A DNA stretch of 64,000 bases, taken from NCBI RefSeq assembly GCF_009602435.1, contig NZ_VZDQ01000027.1, forward strand, positions 62,001-126,000. The letters are read 5' to 3'. The notes beneath the pieces were generated by a model. That model saw nothing but the letters and a program-made list of their open reading frames with translations, had not been told where the DNA came from and did not search any database. Below, piece by piece: positions 30,991-39,325 of the stretch. Made by a program: the position numbers and the translations under genes. Positions within the stretch are counted from its first letter, which is position 1. Every line of letters starts with the position of its first letter. The stretch comes from Sediminibacillus terrae. GTDB taxonomy: Bacteria > Bacillota > Bacilli > Bacillales > Amphibacillaceae.

Positions 30991-31645
30991 AGGCTGGGAC
31001 AAATGTATCGTGAACAAAACAAGAACTGAATCATTCCATCATTCGTTCGGTTTTTTGTTAGAAAAAGTAAACCGTTCTAACTTTCCCTTTTAAAAAGAGC
31101 AACGCTCCACCTCGACAAGGTACTTCGCTTTCCGCGGGCACGGCTTCAGCTGTCTTGGTATAGAAAAGCCCTTTACCAAGTGGATCTCCAGTTCGCGCTC
31201 ATCCCGCAGGAGTCTGCGACCTTGCCTCCGTTCACGTGGAAGTATTCGCAAATGAGCGGTGCTCACTCCTAACTGATTTCTGTATTTTCTCATACCGTTA
31301 CAGAAAGAAAGATAAACCGTTTGGAAAGAGGAGTCCTTCTTTTTTATTTTTATGGTGTTGATTCGCGAGTTCAAATTTCTAAATAAAAACCTTCCGTGCT
31401 GACTTCCGTATTCGTCATTGTTTAGAACCCTAACAGTCACATAGAAGAATACGGTTCTATTTATTTTGTCTTGCTCATATAAAAATCAGACCTGGAAACT
31501 TGCCGTACATACGAAGCACTCTTTAAATAACAGGATAATAAGAAGTCTATCTAAGGAACACAAATAGTAAAAACCGAGCGAATTTGATTGATCGTTCAAA
31601 TTCGCTCGGTTTTTGCTTTTGTGGCCATGTTTTTGTCCCGGCCTC
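30990..31645. repeat. Long intergenic repeat, copy E2, with an internal insertion
   Basis: E2 begins GAGGCTGGGACAAATG and ends TTTTTGTCCCGGCCTC, i.e. about 16-base imperfect terminal inverted repeats. It has the two hairpins of the family (about 31022-31056 and 31569-31614) and the shared middle. Relative to E1 it carries an extra 245 bases (31076-31320) flanked by AAAAAGTAAACCGT (31062-31075) and GAAAGATAAACCGT (31307-31320). The 116-codon frame on the minus strand here is an artefact. Confidence 0.8.
31116..31224. repeat. Palindromic R module (copy 4, inside the E2 insertion)
   Basis: Arms CAAGGT/ACCTTG enclose CGCTTTCCGCGGGCACGG ... GCTCATCCCGCAGGAGTCT; the same core borders as in copies 1, 2 and 5. 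Confidence 0.7.
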
Positions 31646-31653
31646 GTATCTTC

Positions 31654-32820
31654 TTACAGACTGGCTTTCAGAATTTCCGAGGAATCCTGTTTGTTGAGTT
31701 TTTTGAAGTTGCCGTATTCGCTATTGGCAGTCACGGTTTTTTCTGCCATTAATTCGATGCTGTCTTCCTTGATATCATAGTCGGACAAACGGGAAGGTGC
31801 ATCAATGCTATTCCAGAATGCGCGCAGTTTTTCGATTCCTTCCAGACCTACTTCCCGTTCGGACTTTCCTTCTGGATCGACGCCGAATACTCGTACGGCT
31901 AACTGCTTGAAGCGGCTAGGATCCTCATCGATCGTGTGCTTCATCCAGTTAGGGAAGATGATAGCAAGGCCGCCTCCGTGAGGGATATCATGAACAGCCG
32001 ATACAGCGTGCTCTAGGTTATGTGTAGCCCAGTCACCCCGGTACCCCATGTTGACAACCCCGTTAAGCGCCATGGTTCCGTTATATAATATCGTTGCCCG
32101 GTGCTCATAGCTTTCCAGATTGTCAAGCAATTTTGGAGCTGTTTCCATCACGGTCAACAGCAGCGATTCCACCATGCGATCCTGGAGCAGAGTATTGCTT
32201 TCTTTGTGGAAATAATGCTCCAACGCATGGGACATCATGTCCACGATGCCGTAAATGGTCTGATCGCGAGGGACCGAAAACGTATTGACAGGATCCAATA
32301 TCGAGAATTTAGGGAACGTATAAGGGCTTCCCCATCCGTATTTTTCATTGGTTTCCCAATTGGTGATAACCGAACCGGCGTTCATTTCCGATCCTGTAGC
32401 TGCCAATGTCAGAACCGTTCCGAATGGAAGGGCATCTGTAGCCGCCGCTTGCTTGGTTACGATCTCCCAGACATCGCCGTCATATTTCGCGCCAGCGGCG
32501 ATCGCTTTGGTACAGTCAATTGTACTTCCACCGCCGACAGCCAAAAGGAAGTCGATTCCTTCTTTTTTACAAATTTCAATCCCTTTACGGGCAGTAGACA
32601 CACGTGGGTTAGGCTCGACACCGGATAGTTCGAAGACTTCCGCATTGATTTCGGCCAGAGTGTTTTTTACATCATCGTACAGTCCGTTCCGTTTAATGCT
32701 CCCGCCGCCATAGACCATCAATACTTTTTTACCGTATTGCGGCACTTCTTCTTTTAATTTTTCCAACTGTCCTTTACCGAATATAAGTTTAGTTGGATTG
32801 TAATATGTAAAGTTATCCAT
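31654..32820 (-). CDS. Iron-containing (NADPH-dependent) alcohol/butanol dehydrogenase, YugJ-type
   Basis: The 388-residue type III alcohol dehydrogenase shows the NAD(P) loop [24 protein letters not shown] and the metal histidines in [17 protein letters not shown] and [21 protein letters not shown]. subtilis YugJ/YugK are close relatives and probably reduce aldehydes. A perfect ten-base anti-Shine-Dalgarno sequence (32884-32893) lies in the leader and can pair with its AAGGAGG. Upstream on the same strand is an SDR gene (91-base gap), so readthrough is possible. Confidence 0.92.
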   Translation of the reverse strand: MDNFTYYNPTKLIFGKGQLEKLKEEVPQYGKKVLMVYGGGSIKRNGLYDDVKNTLAEINAEVFELSGVEPNPRVSTARKGIEICKKEGIDFLLAVGGGSTIDCTKAIAAGAKYDGDVWEIVTKQAAATDALPFGTVLTLAATGSEMNAGSVITNWETNEKYGWGSPYTFPKFSILDPVNTFSVPRDQTIYGIVDMMSHALEHYFHKESNTLLQDRMVESLLLTVMETAPKLLDNLESYEHRATILYNGTMALNGVVNMGYRGDWATHNLEHAVSAVHDIPHGGGLAIIFPNWMKHTIDEDPSRFKQLAVRVFGVDPEGKSEREVGLEGIEKLRAFWNSIDAPSRLSDYDIKEDSIELMAEKTVTANSEYGNFKKLNKQDSSEILKASL

Positions 32821-32825
32821 ATTAT

Positions 32826-32893
32826 CAGCCTCCTTTCTCTAATAATGACGAATTCAAAAATCATTGTAAAGAAATATACAATCAAGGAGGCTG
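32826..32893 (-). promoter_or_regulatory. Inverted repeat that can hide the yugJ-type ribosome site
   Basis: On the minus strand CAGCCTCCTT (32893-32884) is the perfect complement of AAGGAGGCTG (32835-32826), which is the ribosome site of the downstream dehydrogenase. A possible promoter (TTTACA, 17 bases, CATTAT) lies between the arms, so a short transcript would lack the blocking arm while readthrough from the SDR gene would contain it. Confidence 0.5.
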
Positions 32894-32911
32894 TCGTTCC
32901 ATCATGCAGGA

Positions 32912-33811
32912 TTAGGAGCTTACCATGGTCCCGCCATTGACGTGGATGACCTGGCCTGACACATAGGAAGAATCTTCTGAAGCAAGGTAAACATATGCTG
33001 GCGCAAGCTCATAAGGTTGACCGGCGCGTTTGAAAGGGACGTCCTGTCCGAAGGTGGTAACAAATTCAGCGGAAAAGCTGGATGGAATCAAAGGTGTCCA
33101 AATTGGACCGGGAGCCACCGCGTTCACCCGGATCGGTATGCCGGCCAGATTTTGGGACAAGGAACGGGTAAACCCGACAATCGCCCCTTTGGTGGCAGAG
33201 TAGTCGATCAATTTCTCATTTCCTTCGTATGCCACGACAGAAGCAGTATTAATAATGGCGCTCGACTTTTTTAAATAAGGAAGAGCTGCCTTGGTCAGAT
33301 AGAAAAAGGAATAAATATTGGTCTTGAACGTATCGTCGAATTGTTCGGAGGATATTTCAAGCAGACTGTCTTGAGGAAATTGCACCGCATGATTATTCAC
33401 GAGTACATCCAATTTTCCGAAAGTTTCCATGGTTTCTGCAATCACAGCTTGACAGTTTTCCTCTTCCCGCAGGTCGGCGGTCATAAGCAGACAGCGCTGT
33501 CCAAGGCTTTCGATACGCTGTCTGGTCCGAAAGGCATCTTCGTTTTCATAGGAAGAGTAGTAGGCGATGGCGATGTCGGCGCCTTCTTTGGCAAAAGCGA
33601 TAGCTGTCGCAGCTCCGATGCCGCTGTCTCCACCGGTGATGATAGCGACCTTCCCGGTCAGCTTTCCGGAACCGCGATAGCAGGGGTCTTCCACTACGGG
33701 TCGGGGAATCATCAACCCTTCGATTCCCGGCTGCTGTGGTTGATGTTGTGGCGGGAATGCCGGTTTTGGTTTTTCATTGTCCTCTTTAATATGGATAGAT
33801 GTTTTTTTCAT
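32912..33811 (-). CDS. SDR oxidoreductase with proline-rich N-terminus (YdaD/YhdF type)
   Basis: The 299-residue protein has a 40-residue extension (KPKPAFPPQHQPQQPGIEG) before an SDR domain with TGGDSGIGAATAIAFAKEGA, LVNNHAVQFPQDSLLEIS, and the active-site Ser/Tyr/Lys in NTASVVAYEGNEKLIDYSAT followed by K. B. subtilis general stress proteins YdaD and YhdF have the same layout. Start ATG 33811 after AGGAGGGG; the frame is open to 33898 but without support. Substrate unknown. Confidence 0.9.
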   Translation of the reverse strand: MKKTSIHIKEDNEKPKPAFPPQHQPQQPGIEGLMIPRPVVEDPCYRGSGKLTGKVAIITGGDSGIGAATAIAFAKEGADIAIAYYSSYENEDAFRTRQRIESLGQRCLLMTADLREEENCQAVIAETMETFGKLDVLVNNHAVQFPQDSLLEISSEQFDDTFKTNIYSFFYLTKAALPYLKKSSAIINTASVVAYEGNEKLIDYSATKGAIVGFTRSLSQNLAGIPIRVNAVAPGPIWTPLIPSSFSAEFVTTFGQDVPFKRAGQPYELAPAYVYLASEDSSYVSGQVIHVNGGTMVSS

Positions 33812-33901
33812 CTTACCCCTCCTGGTCAAAAGTCTATTCTTTCGTACTTTATTCACCAAAAACAGGTGAGGTTCCTGATGGGCATAAAGCCGGCTCAATT
33901 A

Positions 33902-33931
33902 ATTGACACTGTGCCTTTTTTCTTACTATAA
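33902..33931 (+). promoter_or_regulatory. Consensus sigma-A promoter of the tetR-MFS operon
   Basis: Perfect -35 TTGACA (33902-33907) and perfect -10 TATAAT (33926-33931) are 18 bases apart. Such strength suggests the operon is normally held by its own repressor. Confidence 0.8.
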
Positions 33932-33992
33932 TGCTCCATAGACTAAAACCAGAGAGTATTTTTATGACTTGCTGGTCACGGAGGCGAGAAGG

Positions 33993-34859
33993 TTGTCGGA
34001 AAGACGGATGGAAATTATCCAATCAGCAATAAAATGTTTTTCGCGTAAAGGGTATTTTTCTACGTCGATGCAGGAAATCGCGGAAGACTGTGGTGTATCG
34101 AAAGGCTTACTATACAAACTTTTCGACTCCAAAGAAGATTTGCTGATACAGGTTTTTGAGTCTAACCATAAGCGAATGTTCGAGAAGGCAAGAACAATCC
34201 ACCTTGATGAGACACTGGCCCCGCGGGATGTATTCAAGCAGTCCATTCTCATTGAGCTAGAGGGAATGTTTGAGAATAAAGACTTTTTCAATATATTGTA
34301 TAAGTCGCTCCCAAAGGAGAACAACAAAGAAATACTTGCTTTGAGCAAACGGACTAGAGCAGCAATGCTCAGCTGGCATAAAAAACTGTTAGTGGATGCT
34401 TATCAGGAGAAAACTGAACCGGTTATTTGGGATCTGACCGTGACGCTGCAGGGAATTATAAAGGAATTTATCCAACTGACGGTCCAGGAACAAAAGCCGG
34501 TGAACCTGCACCAGGTCGCCGAGTATATTGTCGATACGCTCGATGCAGCCGTCGAAAAGCACATCGATAAGCAAGCGGTGCTTACAAAGGAAGTAATGCA
34601 GGAATACGAAACATACCAGTTTGATTTAGAGCCTTTTGAGCGGCATGAGCAGCTTGAAAAATTGTTCAGCCAATTAAAGGAAGAAATCGCTCCACTGCCC
34701 AAGCAGGAGCGAGACGGACTATATGATGCAATCAATCTAATGGAGCAGGAAATAAAAGAAGAAAAGCCGCGGGAGTTTTTACTGCAGGCTTTACTCTCTT
34801 ACATAAAACAACACGCGGCTGCAACAGGGACACTGGAAAAAATGGAAAGACTGCTCTAA
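33993..34859 (+). CDS. TetR/AcrR-family regulator with long ligand domain
   Basis: About 288 residues: an N-terminal TetR domain (IIQSAIKCFSRKGYFSTSMQ, EIAEDCGVSKGLLYKLF) and a long helical C-terminus parallel to that of the regulator at 5647-6534 (both end with a KEKPREFLLQALLSYIK / KAEPKKFLIQGLLANFK segment). It is followed at 24 bases by an LmrB-type exporter, which it most likely controls. A TTG at 33993, eight bases after CGGAGG, is preferred over the frame start at 33969. Confidence 0.88.
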   Translation: MSERRMEIIQSAIKCFSRKGYFSTSMQEIAEDCGVSKGLLYKLFDSKEDLLIQVFESNHKRMFEKARTIHLDETLAPRDVFKQSILIELEGMFENKDFFNILYKSLPKENNKEILALSKRTRAAMLSWHKKLLVDAYQEKTEPVIWDLTVTLQGIIKEFIQLTVQEQKPVNLHQVAEYIVDTLDAAVEKHIDKQAVLTKEVMQEYETYQFDLEPFERHEQLEKLFSQLKEEIAPLPKQERDGLYDAINLMEQEIKEEKPREFLLQALLSYIKQHAAATGTLEKMERLL

Positions 34860-34883
34860 TTCCCGAATAAAGGAGATGACAGC

Positions 34884-36332
34884 ATGGCAGAAGCACAACC
34901 GGAGCAAGTGCAGAATCGGTTTCCGATAGTGGCGGTCCTTCTTGCAGGAGCGTTTGTGGCGATATTGAATCAAACACTGATGGCCACAGCAATCCCGCAT
35001 ATTATGGGAGATTTTCATATTTCGGAAAACACCGCCCAGTGGCTGACAACGATTTTCATGCTTGTGAATGGAATCATGATTCCGATCACTGCGTTTTTAA
35101 TTGAAACCTTTACAACGAGAAAGCTTTTTATCACCGCGATGACCTGCTTTGCTGTTGGCACCTTGATATGCGGCATTGCCCCATCCTACTTCATTCTGAT
35201 GGTAGGACGTGTCGTTCAAGCCGCCGGGGCGGGAATCATGCTTCCTTTAATGATGACTGTATTCTTGACAATTTTTCCGATTGAGAAGCGCGGTGCTGCG
35301 ATGGGCAATGTCGGACTTGTCATTTCTTTTGCACCTGCGATTGGTCCGACTTTATCAGGATATATCGTGGAAAGCTATCCATGGCGGGTCATGTTTTTCA
35401 TCATCCTGCCGATTGCCATCATCGATATAGTCATTGCTTACTTTGCCTTGAAAAACGTCAATGAACTCACCCATCCAAAAGTGGACATCATTTCGATCAT
35501 TTTATCTTCTTTGGGCTTTGGCGGATTGTTGTATGGATTCAGCAGCGCTGGCAACAGCGGCTGGGACAGCATTCAAGTCGTTGCTTCTCTTATCGTCGGT
35601 GCAGTAGCTTTGTCGATTTTCATCATCAGGCAATTCAAACTGGCGCAGCCGATTTTGGAATTCCGGGTGTTTAAGTATAAAACGTTTACCATCACGACAA
35701 TCATCGGAATGATTGTGTTTATGAGCCTGATCGGCTCTGAGACTATTTTGCCGATCTATATGCAAAACATGCTCGATTTCAGCGCTCTGGAATCAGGAAT
35801 AATGATCATGCCAGGAGCCTTGTTGATGGGCGCAATGTCACCAATCACTGGCAGAATTTTCGATCGGATCGGCGCCCGCTGGCTGGCAATATCCGGGTTG
35901 ACCATCATGACGATTACGACCTTTTTGTTTACCAATTTGTCGACAGAAACTTCGTTGCTTTACTTAACAGTAGTATTCGGCATCCGCATGCTTGGCATGT
36001 CTATGGTCATGATGCCAGTAACCACAGCAGGACTCAACCAGCTGCCATTGAAACTTATTCCTCACGGGACAGCTATGAACAATACCATGCGGCAAGTGGC
36101 GGCTTCAATTGGAACAGCCATCCTCGTTACCGTGATGACAAGTGCCGCATTGGATAGCGGCCCCGATGCCACAGCCGGCGACCTGATCCATGGCGTAAAC
36201 GTTTCATTCTGGGTAGCAACCGCCTTATCCATTATTGGCTTGGCTTTAAGCTTTTTCATCAAAGGCACCACCCCAGCCCAAGAAAGAGCCGAGCAGGAAA
36301 GAAAAGCGGAAGCGACCGGGGAGCGGCGATAG
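34884..36332 (+). CDS. MFS multidrug exporter, 14-TM DHA2 family (LmrB/EmrB-like)
   Basis: The 482-residue membrane protein has 14 hydrophobic segments and DHA2 motifs: AILNQTLMATAIPHIMGDF in segment 1, VGRVVQAAGAGIMLPLMMTV and GPTLSGYIVESYPWRVMFFI in segment 5. Closest known type is B. subtilis LmrB/YerO-linked exporters. It shares the operon of a TetR regulator. Odd: the last ten codons (RKAEATGERR) are encoded by a 40-base repeat that recurs 208 bases downstream, so the tail looks recruited from a dispersed repeat. Confidence 0.92.
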   Translation: MAEAQPEQVQNRFPIVAVLLAGAFVAILNQTLMATAIPHIMGDFHISENTAQWLTTIFMLVNGIMIPITAFLIETFTTRKLFITAMTCFAVGTLICGIAPSYFILMVGRVVQAAGAGIMLPLMMTVFLTIFPIEKRGAAMGNVGLVISFAPAIGPTLSGYIVESYPWRVMFFIILPIAIIDIVIAYFALKNVNELTHPKVDIISIILSSLGFGGLLYGFSSAGNSGWDSIQVVASLIVGAVALSIFIIRQFKLAQPILEFRVFKYKTFTITTIIGMIVFMSLIGSETILPIYMQNMLDFSALESGIMIMPGALLMGAMSPITGRIFDRIGARWLAISGLTIMTITTFLFTNLSTETSLLYLTVVFGIRMLGMSMVMMPVTTAGLNQLPLKLIPHGTAMNNTMRQVAASIGTAILVTVMTSAALDSGPDATAGDLIHGVNVSFWVATALSIIGLALSFFIKGTTPAQERAEQERKAEATGERR

Positions 36333-36337
36333 AAGTG
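36298..36337 (+). repeat. 40-base direct repeat, copy 1 (overlaps exporter 3' end)
   Basis: AAAGAAAAGCGGAAGCGACC and the following 20 bases are identical to 36506-36545. The copy includes the exporter stop codon. Confidence 0.85.
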
Positions 36338-36505
36338 GACTGAGCCTTAGGAGATAAAGGAAATACAATGAGCGTTAGCGAATTGATATTGACTTTCACC
36401 CAAGGGTATAAGGGCGACTAAGCCTCTGGTTTCACCAGTTGGCAAGTCTTCTTTATCGTACGGAGGCGAGGGAAGTTCATGAGCCGCTGGGAGCTGTAGC
36501 TGGAC

Positions 36506-36545
36506 AAAGAAAAGCGGAAGCGACCGGGGAGCGGCGATAGAAGTG
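36506..36545 (+). repeat. 40-base direct repeat, copy 2
   Basis: Exact copy of 36298-36337 lying in non-coding DNA, followed by a GC-rich palindromic segment. Confidence 0.85.
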
Positions 36546-36648
36546 CGCCCCCGCAACGGGGGTGGTTCGGCTTTGCCACGCAAAGCGGCGCTTTTCGCCG
36601 AACTTCCGATGTCCGTAGGAGATACTATAAAATGAGTTTGTTGTTCTT

Positions 36649-36688
36649 AAAGCTGGCGGAAGCAATTTATTGTTTCCGCCAGCTTTTT
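36649..36688 (+). terminator. Terminator downstream of the LmrB-type exporter region
   Basis: A 13-base stem AAAGCTGGCGGAA/TTCCGCCAGCTTT with an 11-base loop and T run. Confidence 0.9.
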
Positions 36689-36806
36689 AAATGTTGCGGG
36701 AAAGCCCCTAGTATTGGGTATTCATTAAAAATCATCCAGTCGTTTCCCTGTATAAATCCTCTAGTTCACTGAAACAATAAGTTCGACTGAAGCTGGAGGG
36801 ATAAAG

Positions 36807-38135
36807 ATGAAAAAGCAGGGGAAAAGCCAGAAAAAAATAAGATGGTGGCAGCTTTCCATGATTGGTATCGGGTGTATCATCGGTACCGGTTATTTTTTGG
36901 GATCGAGTATTGCCATTAGGCAAACCGGACCATCGGTTTTGTTTGCATTCATTTTGGCAGCGGCGGGTACATATGTCGTTTTTGATGCACTTGCCAGAAT
37001 GACTGCGGAGCATCCGGCAGAAGGTTCCTTCCGTTCTTATGCCAAAAAGGCTTATGGTCATTGGGCCGGCTTCAGCAATGGCTGGGTATATTGGTCTTCG
37101 GAAATGCTGATTATGGGAAGTCAGCTGACGGCATTAGGGATTTTCTCGCAATTCTGGTTTCCGAAGATGCCATTGTGGATTCTTGCTTCGATATTCGGCC
37201 TGTTGGGCCTGATCGTGATCCTTACCGGGGTGAGTGGATTTGAACGGTTTGAAAACATATTTGCTGTAGTAAAGGTTGCAGCGATATTGATGTTTATCAT
37301 CATAGCCATACTGGCGGTTTCTGGTATGCTCAATGGCCAGAAAGAGGCTCCGTCTTTCGCTTTTGGTTTTCAAGAATTGTTCCCGAATGGCTTGGTCGGG
37401 TTTTGGACAGCATTGATTTTTGCTTTTTATGCTTTTGGAGGTATCGAAGTTATGGGAATAATGGCTAACGAGCTGAAAGAACCTCGGGAGGCCCCAAAGT
37501 CGGGTAAAATCATGCTGTTATCCTTGACGGTCATTTATATAGCCTCCTTATGGCTGGCGCTGCATCTGGTGGCCTGGAATAAATTCTCCACGGATGAAAG
37601 TCCCTTTATTCTGGCGTTGGATAAATACCATATTGCTTTTGTTCCCCATGTGTTCAATGGAGCGTTAATTATTGCTGGTTTTTCCACGATGGTTGCTTCT
37701 TTATACGCAATTACCACCATCATTGTCAGTTTGGCGAAAGACGGGGATGCACCGAAACTTTTCACCAAAAAGACTGGAAAAAGGGAGATTCCGTTTCGGG
37801 CTTTATCCCTTACAACCAGCGGACTGATTTTGTCGATAATTGTTTCTTTACTATTGCCGGAAAAAATTTATGAGTATTTCACCACAGCGGCGGGCTTGAT
37901 GCTGCTCTATACCTGGCTGTTTATTCTATTCTCTTATAAAAAGGTAATGAACCCTTCTGGGATGCAAATGGCGAAAAGGTATATTGGATTACTGCTGATT
38001 CTTTTGGCCGTATCGGGAACATTGTTCGATAAATCCAGCAGACCGGGCTTTTTTATCAGCTTGGGATTTTTAATCCTGATTGGTTTGATCACTTTATCCA
38101 TGAAAAAGAAATGGGAGCACGGGAAAAAAGCATGA
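36807..38135 (+). CDS. Amino acid permease (APC superfamily)
   Basis: The 442-residue membrane protein has about 12 membrane segments and APC features: SMIGIGCIIGTGYFLGSSIA in segment 1, then FGGIEVMGIMANELKEPREA in the middle, the typical site near segment 6-loop. It resembles the Bacillus YbxG/YdgF/AapA permeases for neutral or aromatic amino acids. Monocistronic; ATG after a GGAGGG site. A weak family terminator (CCGGACGA/TCGTTCGG, about 38147-38170) follows. Confidence 0.88.
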   Translation: MKKQGKSQKKIRWWQLSMIGIGCIIGTGYFLGSSIAIRQTGPSVLFAFILAAAGTYVVFDALARMTAEHPAEGSFRSYAKKAYGHWAGFSNGWVYWSSEMLIMGSQLTALGIFSQFWFPKMPLWILASIFGLLGLIVILTGVSGFERFENIFAVVKVAAILMFIIIAILAVSGMLNGQKEAPSFAFGFQELFPNGLVGFWTALIFAFYAFGGIEVMGIMANELKEPREAPKSGKIMLLSLTVIYIASLWLALHLVAWNKFSTDESPFILALDKYHIAFVPHVFNGALIIAGFSTMVASLYAITTIIVSLAKDGDAPKLFTKKTGKREIPFRALSLTTSGLILSIIVSLLLPEKIYEYFTTAAGLMLLYTWLFILFSYKKVMNPSGMQMAKRYIGLLLILLAVSGTLFDKSSRPGFFISLGFLILIGLITLSMKKKWEHGKKA

Positions 38136-38315
38136 CGACTAAATCAAAAACCGGACGATAAATCGAATTCGTTCGGTTATATTTTGTTTTAAACTTCGAT
38201 TGAATTTAGCAAAAGCTCGCCGGCTGTTGCTTTTACGTTTTTCTTTAAGAAAGTGTGGATTTTTCATACATGTTGGTGGTTGTCCTTTACGTGAGCTGAA
38301 TCCCTTTCATATAAA

Positions 38316-38350
38316 GTAGCATAACGGTATCAAAGATACCGTTATGCTAC
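38316..38350. promoter_or_regulatory. Perfect 16-base inverted repeat upstream of yvrJ copy 2
   Basis: GTAGCATAACGGTATC, loop AAA, and its exact complement form a very stable hairpin without a T run. Its position 37 bases ahead of the second yvrJ suggests an operator or an RNA element in its leader rather than a terminator. Confidence 0.6.
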
Positions 38351-38386
38351 TTATGGTGTAAACCGGGAAGGGGTTGAGTGACTGCT

Positions 38387-38542
38387 ATGTTTGAAAATCT
38401 GACTTTTATCCAGTTGATTAGCAATCTGGGCTTCCCTATCGCAATCACTGTCTATTTGCTTCATCGTTTTGAAAAACGAATCAAAGCATTGGAAAAAGCG
38501 GTGAGTGAACTGGCTAAGCTAATTGAATCCATTCGGGACTAA
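38387..38542 (+). CDS. yvrJ: YvrJ-family small membrane protein (copy 2, orphan)
   Basis: The 51-residue product has the same length and layout as copy 1 (1975-2130): FIQLISNLGFPIAITVYLLH as membrane segment, then RFEKRIKALEKAVSELAKLI as amphipathic tail. ATG 38387 is 13 bases from AAGGGG; a GTG at 38378 is an alternative. Unlike copy 1 it has no sigma factor genes next to it. Its stop overlaps the end of the convergent YqcI-type gene by four bases. Too short for usual ORF filters. Confidence 0.8.
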   Translation: MFENLTFIQLISNLGFPIAITVYLLHRFEKRIKALEKAVSELAKLIESIRD

Positions 38543-39261
38543 CGTTGTTTCGGATGGAATGGACAGCTTTGACTGGAGGTTTGATCTTCCCTCAAAAAAT
38601 ACTGCTTCGCTTCAAAGTTATCCCCCTGGCCATAAGTATTCAAATCTGGATGGGGAGGCAGATCATCATAGGCAGTTAATCGTTGCCTTATTTTTTCTTT
38701 TATGGACAAGGCGTATGACTGGCTCATAAATCTTTCGAATGCCCATCTTGGTGTAAATGCTAGTAGAAAACAAGGGAAACTGCGGCTTCTGCGCCTTTTA
38801 TGGGCGGGTGTTGCCGTATAAATGAAATACCGTTCACCATGAAAGCAGAATTCCCAAAGGGGATCAGATGGATGAACAGGAATTTCAGCCGGCCAATCGA
38901 AGGAGTCGCTGTCATGAAGAGTGGTCAACAGCTGCCAAAACAAATATTCATGGTCGGCAACCGAACGTTCCTCATCGTATTCAAAGAATAGGATGAGGGA
39001 AGTGTAACGGCCGAATGCTTTATAGGAATGACTGTACTGTGCAAGCAGGTCTGCCATTGCTTCCACTGTTTTGCCATCAGTGGGCCGAGGCAGGAATCCA
39101 AATCGAAAATGCTTCAAAGAGGCCCCTTGTACGGCAGGAATACAAGGGAACCTGTCGCGTTTGTCCGCCAATTTTTCCAGGAATGCCTGGTAGTTGGAAA
39201 AGTGAGATTTGCTAATGCCTTCCGGCTGCATGAGTAGGTCGTCGCTTGTATAAAGTGTCAT
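38539..39261 (-). CDS. YqcI/YcgG-family protein
   Basis: About 240 residues matching the YqcI/YcgG family of Bacilli: FPCIPAVQGASLKHFRFGFL, FGRYTSLILFFEYDEERSVA, DHEYLFWQLL, HPSDPLWEFCFHGERYFIYT and RRSRSFPCFLLAFTPRWAFE. Function unknown; members sit near stress or tetrapyrrole genes. ATG 39261 is eight bases from AAAGGG; a GTG at 39270 is in frame. Confidence 0.88.
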   Translation of the reverse strand: MTLYTSDDLLMQPEGISKSHFSNYQAFLEKLADKRDRFPCIPAVQGASLKHFRFGFLPRPTDGKTVEAMADLLAQYSHSYKAFGRYTSLILFFEYDEERSVADHEYLFWQLLTTLHDSDSFDWPAEIPVHPSDPLWEFCFHGERYFIYTATPAHKRRRSRSFPCFLLAFTPRWAFERFMSQSYALSIKEKIRQRLTAYDDLPPHPDLNTYGQGDNFEAKQYFLREDQTSSQSCPFHPKQR

Positions 39262-39325
39262 GGTCGTCACCCTTTCCCTGATAATCTATTACCGATAGCG
39301 GAAATGGGTGACTGCCATTATTTGT

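Larger units (their letters stand above)
36333..36806. other. 474-base intergenic stretch made of repeats and a terminator
   Basis: It contains the space between the two 40-base repeats, a GC-rich segment with GTTCGGC/GCCGAAC pairing (about 36565-36605), a repeated AGGAGATA...AAAATGAG phrase, and a terminator (36649-36688). No gene is evident. Confidence 0.5.

Noticed and set aside
31090-31440. 116-codon minus-strand frame in E2
   Set aside because: Composed of repeat DNA (R module and insertion); no ribosome site.
33341-33931. 196-codon plus-strand frame
   Set aside because: Antisense shadow of the SDR gene; no family features.
38316-38350. Hairpin considered as a terminator of the amino acid permease gene
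   Set aside because: There is no T run after it, it is 180 bases past the stop, and another hairpin lies closer.
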